Assembly: GCA_900554095.1 (NCBI GenBank)
Contig: USGC01000015.1
Location: 1-19,523 of the forward strand
Direction of reading: 5' to 3'
From: an uncultured bacterium
Lineage (GTDB): Bacteria > Cyanobacteriota > Vampirovibrionia > Gastranaerophilales > Gastranaerophilaceae
DNA length: 19,523 nt
This document shows positions 14,420-19,523 of the stretch, one piece after another. Position 1 is the first letter of the stretch. Each line of letters begins with the position of its first letter. The notes below the pieces were generated by a model. That model searched no databases. It was not told the DNA's origin and saw only the letters and a program-made list of their open reading frames with translations. Both the position numbers and the translations under genes were made by a program.

Positions 14420-14518
14420 ATGTTTTTGGGGTTAATGAATCTATTTATATTTAGTGTTTCGACTACACTTAAATCTTATGTCCTTATTATTGCATACAAG
14501 ATTTTAAATGTCAACTAG
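14420..14518 (+). CDS. Possible 32-aa hydrophobic micro-protein
   Basis: A short open frame of 32 codons starts at ATG 14420, with a strong AGGAG 5 nt upstream, and ends at TAG 14516-14518. The product starts MFLGLMNLFIF and is hydrophobic over most of its length, with Lys at two places, so a small membrane peptide is plausible. The same frame stays open upstream to ATG 14384 (44 aa), but the ribosome site favours 14420. It lies alone in the spacer between the GNAT terminator and the 109-aa gene. The only support is the ribosome site and composition. It could equally be a chance frame in AT-rich regulatory DNA. Confidence 0.35.
   Translation: MFLGLMNLFIFSVSTTLKSYVLIIAYKILNVN
14453..14469. 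repeat. Inverted repeat AGTGT-7-ACACT
   Basis: AGTGT (14453-14457) and ACACT (14465-14469) are inverted around a 7-nt spacer. The arms match those of the second inverted repeat about 110 nt downstream. Confidence 0.4.
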
Positions 14519-14560
14519 TTGTTTTAATCTTTTTTCAAGGAATTCTGAAAATCCAAATAT

Positions 14561-14577
14561 AGTGTAGAATTTACACT
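14561..14577. promoter_or_regulatory. Operator-like inverted repeat AGTGTA-5-TACACT
   Basis: Perfect 6-bp arms (14561-14566 and 14572-14577) flank GAATT. The right arm touches the -35 element of the promoter-like sequence at 14577-14605, a position where a dimeric repressor or activator would act. The binding protein is unknown. Confidence 0.45.
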
Positions 14578-14605
14578 TTACAAAACTTAATATAAATGTT
14601 ATATT
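14577..14605 (+). promoter_or_regulatory. Sigma-70-type promoter upstream of the 109-aa gene
   Basis: TTTACA (14577-14582) and TATATT (14600-14605) are separated by 17 nt. Transcription from about 14612 would give a leader of roughly 115 nt before the ATG at 14727, and that leader contains the 16-bp palindrome. AT-rich context makes chance matches possible. Confidence 0.45.
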
Positions 14606-14676
14606 CTTGAAAATTTGGGTATGGGATTATTGTAAACATATGTAAAGATAAAACACTATGAATTAGCAATTTTTTT

Positions 14677-14692
14677 AAAAGTATATACTTTT
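14677..14692. promoter_or_regulatory. 16-bp perfect palindrome AAAAGTATATACTTTT
   Basis: The sequence is its own reverse complement over 16 bases and lies 34 nt before the 109-aa gene. It could be an operator or a leader hairpin. Confidence 0.4.
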
Positions 14693-14726
14693 TATATATG
14701 AGGGTATAAATACAAAGGATTTAAAC

Positions 14727-15056
14727 ATGCGCGAGCAGTACAATCAAAGTGCCATATCTCCAATAAATGCGTCGATGCGAACCGATGCGCAGTACGGTAT
14801 GAACAATATCTATGACCCGTCGCAAATCGCAAAACCAGATGAGTCTAAAAGATATGTTCCAAATCGTGATTACTGGAGCCAGAGCAATATTACCAAAAGC
14901 AGCTCTAATCTTGTAGGCAAAAACTGGCTTGCCAACCCTTTTGCCCCTAATCCCGATGCGATAGGCTTTATAGGAAAAACGACAGTGGAAAAAGTTAACG
15001 AATTCGGTGAGAAAATCGAGGTGCCAATAAGGCGTACAGAAATAGCGTGGGCTTAA
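14727..15056 (+). CDS. Unknown 109-aa small soluble protein
   Basis: No family recognised. The product is polar, rich in Asn, Ser, Pro and Lys, with no signal peptide, membrane segment or Cys. Notable stretches are NPFAPNPDAIGFIGKT (about 70-85) and a C-terminal EIAWA. The start is clear: ATG with AGGA 7 nt upstream. The gene is a single transcription unit, with a long regulatory-looking leader before it and a very strong terminator 7 nt after its stop. That organisation is typical of an abundantly or conditionally expressed small protein. An open frame covers it on the opposite strand (14721-15074), but it lacks the ribosome site and terminator. Function unknown. Confidence 0.75.
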   Translation: MREQYNQSAISPINASMRTDAQYGMNNIYDPSQIAKPDESKRYVPNRDYWSQSNITKSSSNLVGKNWLANPFAPNPDAIGFIGKTTVEKVNEFGEKIEVPIRRTEIAWA

Positions 15057-15091
15057 AAAAAACGGAAATATCAATTTCCGTTTTTTTTTTT
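15055..15091 (+). terminator. Strong Rho-independent terminator after the 109-aa gene
   Basis: Stem CGGAAAT/ATTTCCG (15063-15069 and 15074-15080) with an ATCA loop is extended by an A-run before and an 11-nt T-run after (15081-15091). The flanking A/T runs also pair, so it may work in both directions. Confidence 0.92.
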
Positions 15092-15128
15092 GTTATTTTT
15101 TGTAAACTTTTTATAAAAAATAGACTTA

Positions 15129-15138
15129 TTGCTAGCAA
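15129..15138. promoter_or_regulatory. 10-bp palindrome TTGCTAGCAA upstream of the 621-aa gene
   Basis: A perfect palindrome lies 58 nt before the ATG at 15197, in a 105-nt spacer with no other gene. A possible operator only; no convincing promoter pair with normal spacing was found. Confidence 0.25.
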
Positions 15139-15196
15139 ATATTTTATTTATAGGTTTAAGTATGTATGGGTATTAATGAAAAAATGAAAGTGTATC

Positions 15197-17062
15197 ATGA
15201 AAATTAATCCAATAAGTTCAACGTTGAGCGCGTATCAATTAAATTTTCAAAATCGGACTAAACAGCAAAGGGTAAAAACGAGCAGTGCTATGAGTGATGT
15301 TTTTATCAAATCTAACAGTGTTTCCGTGCCGCTGCCTCTACAAGTGTCATTTATGGGGAAAGATGTTCATATAGTAGGCGCCGGTAATGACCTTCATTAT
15401 ATGAAATATTTAACTAAAACATTTGATGATAGTGTTTATGTCGTAACGCACAACTATGATCAAGAGATGAAAAATTCCAACATGAAGCCGCTTCAAGCTC
15501 TTGAACAACAACTTAAATTAATTAATGAAAAAAATCTTGTGAATAAAGATTCATTTGTCGCAATTCCAGTTGAGGCCTCTGTTCCTATAATGAATATCGG
15601 CAGGTTTATAGGGTGGGAGGATGAGTTCCATGAAAAGCCGTTGAAGCTTACGCCAGAAACGGTCCTGCAATATAGAGATAGACTGTTAGAAGAACTCGGC
15701 TATCTTTACCGAAATAAAGACTCAAGCAGTATTAAAGAATTAGATCCTGAAGGGTTCGGAATAGAATACGCCTATGGCGTTATAGAACAAATTAACAAGC
15801 TTAAAACTAGAAAGGTTTATATCCCTGTAGAGCTGCCTTCTTATAAGTCTTTGAAGTGGATGGCGAATGAGCATAACCAAAATGAAGAACTCGAAAAATT
15901 CATGGGTACTAATTGGGATGAAAATTATTCAATGCATTACTGTTTGGAAGATATTCATAACAAAGGGTGGTATGATTTAAACCTTCTGGCACTTGCGCGT
16001 AACGTAAAAGTTGTAAACTTAAAAGAAACTGACGGAATAACAGATCACCCGCTTTCTGCGTATGATGCAACTATTAACGACGGTGCTTCCGGCTTTATAA
16101 ATGTTTCCCCGGTAAGAGATGCGGATAACAACCTTAAAGGCTTTAGTTTTAAGGATATGAAAACTAATCAATATCCTTTATCTGAGTTCCCAAATGATCC
16201 TGAAATTGAAACTCTTACGCGTTTTGTCGGTTTAAAATCTGACAGCGGAGTTATTGCGGATGGCGCTACCACATACGAGTTTAAAAGAGCTCTTTATAAT
16301 AATGAAGATTTAAGTAGGTTTAGTGATAAGCTGTTCTGGATTTACGGGGTTTTCAGTGATGAGGAAATCCGCAGTAGAAAACTAAATTTAAGAGGGGACT
16401 TTGTTGATTCCTCTTTAAACAAGTTTTTTAGAATTAACAGCTCTAATGAAATAATATACCCGAAAGGTGATGCCGAAAGAAATGGCAGACCTAGTGTTAA
16501 GGCATTATGGGGTGCAACTTATTCGATATTCAATGCAATAAGGCGTGATGTTGAATATGAACTTCTGCGTGAATGGATTAAGGAAGAAAAAATCGGTGTT
16601 CCGCGTATAATAGTTGACCATGCATACGAAGCAGAAAAGTGGCGCGATATAAAAAAATTGAATAAAGCAGAGTATTGGTATCAAGAAGCAGCGGAAGCAA
16701 TTGAATTCAAAGGGCTTGACGTAAACAATGAGAGGGAAGTCGATGTGCTTTGCAATTTGGCGGAAGTAAGGTTTAGAAAAGGCAAGAAGAAATCTGCTGA
16801 AGAATTATATAATTTTCTTATTAATGAAATAGCCTCAGCTAAGTCTTATAACGGCGACAAGTATAAAATCCTCAGCAAGTTATATACAAATTTAGTGGAA
16901 ATTTGTGAGGCTAATAACGATGATGCAAACAGTTTTTTATGCCAAAAAGCCGCGCAAGCATTTGAATGGCATTTACCTGTTGCTGAAACAATCTTACAAC
17001 GCCGTGCAGAAGGCAATCATTACTTAGGAGGTTTGTTCGTTGATGATCGTAAATACAAATAA
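15197..17062 (+). CDS. Unknown 621-aa protein with N-terminal tag and C-terminal helical repeats
   Basis: I do not recognise the family. Residues 1-50 are an Asn/Ser/Gln-rich tail without a signal peptide. It ends in QVSFMGKDVHIVGAG (49-63), where a beta-strand and a Gly-rich turn suggest the start of an alpha/beta domain. Residues about 60-450 look globular and soluble, with several Trp/Tyr/His-rich stretches. Residues about 480-610 are helical with TPR-like spacing (AEYWYQEAAEAIEF, then AEVRFRKGKKKSAEELYNFL). Its ATG at 15197 has no clear ribosome site. The 3' end overlaps the next gene by 20 nt, so the two proteins are probably made together and may act together. The SFMG tag is echoed by AFKG in the partner and SFG in the 555-aa protein. 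Function unknown. Confidence 0.75.
   Translation: MKINPISSTLSAYQLNFQNRTKQQRVKTSSAMSDVFIKSNSVSVPLPLQVSFMGKDVHIVGAGNDLHYMKYLTKTFDDSVYVVTHNYDQEMKNSNMKPLQALEQQLKLINEKNLVNKDSFVAIPVEASVPIMNIGRFIGWEDEFHEKPLKLTPETVLQYRDRLLEELGYLYRNKDSSSIKELDPEGFGIEYAYGVIEQINKLKTRKVYIPVELPSYKSLKWMANEHNQNEELEKFMGTNWDENYSMHYCLEDIHNKGWYDLNLLALARNVKVVNLKETDGITDHPLSAYDATINDGASGFINVSPVRDADNNLKGFSFKDMKTNQYPLSEFPNDPEIETLTRFVGLKSDSGVIADGATTYEFKRALYNNEDLSRFSDKLFWIYGVFSDEEIRSRKLNLRGDFVDSSLNKFFRINSSNEIIYPKGDAERNGRPSVKALWGATYSIFNAIRRDVEYELLREWIKEEKIGVPRIIVDHAYEAEKWRDIKKLNKAEYWYQEAAEAIEFKGLDVNNEREVDVLCNLAEVRFRKGKKKSAEELYNFLINEIASAKSYNGDKYKILSKLYTNLVEICEANNDDANSFLCQKAAQAFEWHLPVAETILQRRAEGNHYLGGLFVDDRKYK
17026..17031 (+). promoter_or_regulatory. 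Internal Shine-Dalgarno AGGAGG for the amidohydrolase-like gene
   Basis: A full AGGAGG lies inside the 3' end of the 621-aa gene, 11 nt before ATG 17043 and 8 nt before TTG 17040. This supports coupled but independent initiation; which of the two adjacent codons is used cannot be settled. Confidence 0.7.
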
Positions 17063-18320
17063 AATTCATAATATTGCATTTAAAGGTTCAATTATTGATT
17101 CTTATGCAACAACAGGCGGTTTTAGAAAATACGCAGGCTTCCAGCCGGTACAAAATTTTAATAAATCTCACTTGGATACTTTTACCCATTCCCCTCTTAA
17201 TGTAAAGGTTAATGGCGTAAGTCAGCAAGATAATGTTGTTAAAATGCTTGTTTCATCATTTGATATAAATGCAAAACTGCTCTTTAAAAAAGGCGTTGAA
17301 GATAAAATTAGGAAAAACGAGATCGCAGAACAAGAGAAAAAAACAAATAAGATTGTACCCTTAACACAAGAGGATTATGCGTCTCTTTGTTTAGATAGAA
17401 ATAAAGCCGAAATAGAAGCAAATAAGGCGCTTTTGGAATTCTGTAAACAGGATTCAGAACGGTACTTCCCAATAGCGCAGTGCTTTGCGTCAGATGTAGA
17501 AAACGCAAAAAATATAAATAATTTGATGAGAAAAAGTGAAATAAAATTTGTCGGATTGAGGTTTGATCCGGAGGTCTTGTCTAAAAAAGCAGATGGTAAT
17601 GCTTACGGGCCGTATTTCAGACTAGCACGCCGTTACAAACTGCCGGTTATATTTCATTCAGAATTGAACCCGGACAAAATAAATGCAAATAGAATTCATG
17701 AACACCATTCTAATCCAATGTTTATTTACCAGGCAGCAAAGGAATACCCTGACCTGCCGGTGGTAATAGGGCACATGGCTGCAGGTAATGAGCAGGCGCA
17801 TGTTCATGCAATGGATGTGCTTCTTCAATCAATAGACAAGAAAGATGCAAGACTTTATGTTGATATATCCTGGGTTGACTGGGCAAACAACGGGATTTCT
17901 TCAAGTAATAAGCCGACTTTGGTTAAATTGATAAAGGAATTACAAAAAAGAAATGCCTTGGATAGAATTCTATTCGGGACAGACGCTCCGCTTGGCTGTT
18001 TTGGTGAAAGCCCTGCCGGTGGACTCAGCCCGAAGCAAGCTTATGAAAAAGTTGTAGGCGATATTAAAACTGCTATAAAACAAAACTTTGGCAAAGATGC
18101 AGATGAAATAATTGATAAAATATTTTTCAAAAATGCCGATGATTTGTTCTTCAAAAAGTCTTGGACAATAATTCCAAGACCGGATGAATTAAAACACATG
18201 TCAGTTGCGAAAGTTAGTGCGATATGTGTTGGAGTGTTGGGCGGAATGGGATTGCTAAGCTCGTTTTATGATAAATATATGAAAGTGCCAAAGACTAGAA
18301 AAGAAAAATTAAACATATAA
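17043..18320 (+). CDS. Amidohydrolase-2 family protein lacking the HxH motif, with C-terminal membrane segment
   Basis: A 425-aa TIM-barrel protein of the amidohydrolase_2 (metal-dependent hydrolase) family. Three later landmarks are kept: His205 in LPVIFHSE, His244 in VVIGHMAAG and Asp314 in ILFGTDAP. The first motif, normally IIDxHxH after the first strand, reads IIDSYATTG at 17-25. Both metal-binding His are therefore replaced, by Tyr21 and Thr23. An extra charged segment (about 84-115) is inserted early in the barrel. Residues about 388-408 form a hydrophobic span after the barrel, followed by a basic tail, as if the protein is membrane-tethered. NIAFKG at 10-15 matches the N-terminal tags of other proteins here. 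It overlaps the 621-aa gene by 20 nt and ends at a bidirectional terminator. It may be a pseudoenzyme or use a different metal site. Confidence 0.78.
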   Translation: MIVNTNKIHNIAFKGSIIDSYATTGGFRKYAGFQPVQNFNKSHLDTFTHSPLNVKVNGVSQQDNVVKMLVSSFDINAKLLFKKGVEDKIRKNEIAEQEKKTNKIVPLTQEDYASLCLDRNKAEIEANKALLEFCKQDSERYFPIAQCFASDVENAKNINNLMRKSEIKFVGLRFDPEVLSKKADGNAYGPYFRLARRYKLPVIFHSELNPDKINANRIHEHHSNPMFIYQAAKEYPDLPVVIGHMAAGNEQAHVHAMDVLLQSIDKKDARLYVDISWVDWANNGISSSNKPTLVKLIKELQKRNALDRILFGTDAPLGCFGESPAGGLSPKQAYEKVVGDIKTAIKQNFGKDADEIIDKIFFKNADDLFFKKSWTIIPRPDELKHMSVAKVSAICVGVLGGMGLLSSFYDKYMKVPKTRKEKLNI

Positions 18321-18322
18321 AA

Positions 18323-18353
18323 AAAATCCTCCTTATTTATAGGAGGATTTTTC
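18323..18353. terminator. Bidirectional Rho-independent terminator
   Basis: A 12-bp stem, with core ATCCTCCT (18327-18334) pairing with AGGAGGAT (18342-18349) and flanking A/T pairs, has a 7-nt loop. It has an A-run on one side and a T-run on the other. It sits between the convergent amidohydrolase-like and aminotransferase genes and should serve both. Confidence 0.9.
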
Positions 18354-18367
18354 TTGTAATGCTATTG

Positions 18368-19492
18368 TTATACACTGACTTTTGATTTAGACTTTGCGAC
18401 ACAGTCGATAAGTGTTTTAGCAACTGTTTTTTGTTCATCTTCTGTAAGTTCAGGGAACATCGGAAGAGAAATAACAAGTTCAGTATTTTTTTCAGTGTGA
18501 GGCAAAGAGCCTTTTCCGACGCCGAGGTAGCTGTGAACTTTTTGAAGGTGTAAAGGCACCGGATAATAAAGCATTGCACCAATACCGTTTTCCTGAAGCA
18601 TTTTGTGAACTTCGTCGCGGTTTGGAACTTTTACGGTATATTGGTGGTAAACACAGTATGTATTGTCTAATTCAACAGGAGTTTGGATATCAGAACAGCT
18701 TGCGAACAATTCATTGTAGAATTTTGCGTGTGCTCTTCTTTTTTCATTCCATTCTTTGATGTAAGGAAGTTTAACTCTCAAAATAGCTGCTTGAATTTCA
18801 TCGAGACGGCTGTTTACACCGATTTCGTCGTGATAGTAGCGAACAGCTCCGCCATGGTTTCTAAGTGCAATAACACGGTTTTTCAATTCTTCAGAGTTAG
18901 TCATTAACAAACCACCGTCGCCCATGCCGCCAAGGTTTTTAGTCGGATAGAAGCTTAAGCAGCCGGCATCACCGAAAGTTCCGACCATTTTGCCTTTGTA
19001 AAGAGCGCCGATAGCTTGGCAGCAATCTTCGATTACTCTCAAATTGTGGCGTTTAGCAACGTCCATAATAACATCCATATCGCAAGGCTGACCGTACAAG
19101 TGAACCGGAATAATGGCTTTTGTGCGCGGTGTAATAGCGGCTTCTATTTTAGATGCATCAATGTTAAACGTGTCCTTATCAATATCAACAAAAACCGGTT
19201 TAGCACCGACAATCCCGATGGCTTCAGTGGTCGCAACAAATGTGAAAGCTGTTGTAATTACCTCATCGCCTTGACCGATATCCATTGCGCGAAGTGCTAA
19301 ATGAAGCGCGTCAGTACCGGAATTTAAGCCCACAGTATATTTACATCCGATGAATTCAGCTAATTCACTTTCCAATGCTTTTGTGTTTGGGCCCAAAATG
19401 TAAGAGCCTGAACGCAAAACTTCACAAACAGCTTTTTCCACGTCAGCGCCGATTTGCGCATATTGACGTTTTGAATCTAAAATAGGTATCAT
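18368..19492 (-). CDS. DegT/DnrJ/EryC1-family nucleotide-sugar aminotransferase
   Basis: A 374-aa PLP-dependent transaminase that adds an amino group to a keto group on a nucleotide-activated sugar, in the cytoplasm. NSGTDALHLAL at 58-68 is the phosphate-binding loop. Asp156 and Gln159 (in IEDCCQAIGA) contact PLP. Lys185 in FYPTKNLGGMGDGG forms the Schiff base. The C-terminal YPVPLHLQKVHSYLGVGKGSLPHTE segment is typical of the WbpE/QdtB-like and related sugar aminotransferases. The 3- or 4-amino position and the sugar cannot be decided here. The start is firm: AAGGAG lies 6 nt before ATG 19492. The upstream neighbour lies outside the window. A role in O-antigen, capsule or glycoprotein sugars is likely from the family. 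Confidence 0.93.
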   Translation of the reverse strand: MIPILDSKRQYAQIGADVEKAVCEVLRSGSYILGPNTKALESELAEFIGCKYTVGLNSGTDALHLALRAMDIGQGDEVITTAFTFVATTEAIGIVGAKPVFVDIDKDTFNIDASKIEAAITPRTKAIIPVHLYGQPCDMDVIMDVAKRHNLRVIEDCCQAIGALYKGKMVGTFGDAGCLSFYPTKNLGGMGDGGLLMTNSEELKNRVIALRNHGGAVRYYHDEIGVNSRLDEIQAAILRVKLPYIKEWNEKRRAHAKFYNELFASCSDIQTPVELDNTYCVYHQYTVKVPNRDEVHKMLQENGIGAMLYYPVPLHLQKVHSYLGVGKGSLPHTEKNTELVISLPMFPELTEDEQKTVAKTLIDCVAKSKSKVSV

Positions 19493-19523
19493 ATAAATCT
19501 CCTTACTTTCCTCACTCTTCCTT

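Larger units (their letters stand above)
14366..14726. other. 360-nt spacer with regulatory-looking repeats
   Basis: This spacer has no long gene. TAGTGT occurs at about 14395-14400, 14452-14457 and 14560-14565, and its complement ACACTA at about 14653-14658. Two of these sites form inverted repeats. The spacer also contains one promoter-like element, a 16-bp palindrome and the possible 32-aa gene, which are listed separately. Apart from these I see no structured RNA or riboswitch that I recognise. Confidence 0.5.

Noticed and set aside
14561..14577. NrdR box (ribonucleotide reductase repressor site)
   Set aside because: The arms AGTGTA/TACACT face the wrong way for an NrdR box (which begins ACAC and ends GTGT), there is no second spaced box, and no nrd gene is adjacent.
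14721..15074. 117-codon open frame on the minus strand opposite the 109-aa gene
   Set aside because: No ribosome site. The plus-strand frame has a good AGGA site and a terminator directly after its stop, and its composition is more protein-like.
1..19523. CRISPR arrays, tRNAs, rRNAs, insertion sequences, prophage genes
   Set aside because: No regularly spaced repeats, cloverleaf-like sequences, transposase motifs or phage structural genes were seen on either strand.

Overview
The window looks like a stretch of an AT-rich, diderm (outer-membrane-bearing) bacterial chromosome. It carries lipid A enzymes (LpxI, LpxB), an LptD/OstA-like outer-membrane barrel and an MCE/MlaD protein. Several proteins of unknown function begin with an N-terminal tail containing a small-x-Phe-x-Gly-like motif. 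A remnant of what looks like a prepilin C-terminus is also present. Together these are most reminiscent of gut Vampirovibrionia/Melainabacteria (Gastranaerophilales). That assignment is from memory and pattern recognition only. No rRNA, tRNA, CRISPR array or insertion sequence was seen.

Layout. (1) 1-425: 3' end of a D-2-hydroxyacid (probably D-lactate) dehydrogenase on the + strand, nearly abutting (4-nt gap) the convergent minus-strand block. (2) 430-10468, minus strand: a long envelope gene run. In transcription order it is: a 34-aa single-membrane-segment micro-protein, an M23/LytM peptidase with coiled coil, an LptD-like barrel protein, a FucA-like class II aldolase, LpxI, LpxB, a 555-aa coiled-coil membrane protein of unknown function, a dGTPase-like HD hydrolase and a single-pass MCE/MlaD protein. 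The first six genes are spaced tightly (7-nt and 20-nt gaps, ATGA overlap, 39-nt gap, ATGA overlap) and probably form one operon from a promoter at 10495-10523. (3) 10540-13401, + strand: a P-loop ATPase with C-terminal TPRs, apparently leaderless, overlapping rsmG by 14 nt. (4) 13402-13584: a minus-strand remnant of a prepilin-like gene, then a GNAT-like gene ending at a hairpin. (5) 14366-14726: a 360-nt regulatory-looking spacer with inverted repeats, a 16-bp palindrome, a promoter-like element and a possible 32-aa micro-protein. (6) 14727-15056: a 109-aa orphan protein with its own strong terminator. (7) 15197-18320: a translationally coupled pair, a 621-aa orphan and an amidohydrolase-2 family protein that appears to have lost its N-terminal HxH metal motif and gained a C-terminal membrane segment. 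(8) 18368-19492, minus strand: a DegT/DnrJ/EryC1 sugar aminotransferase, separated from (7) by a bidirectional terminator.

How it fits together. LpxI and LpxB catalyse consecutive steps of lipid A synthesis. The LptD-like protein would place the product in the outer membrane, and the M23 protein remodels peptidoglycan. The MCE protein probably handles phospholipids, and the sugar aminotransferase may feed surface glycans. The most unusual parts are the coupled 621-aa/pseudo-amidohydrolase pair with its N-terminal tag, the 34-aa operon leader protein, the aldolase embedded between barrel and lipid A genes, and the prepilin remnant. No complete new defence or mobile system can be claimed from this sequence.
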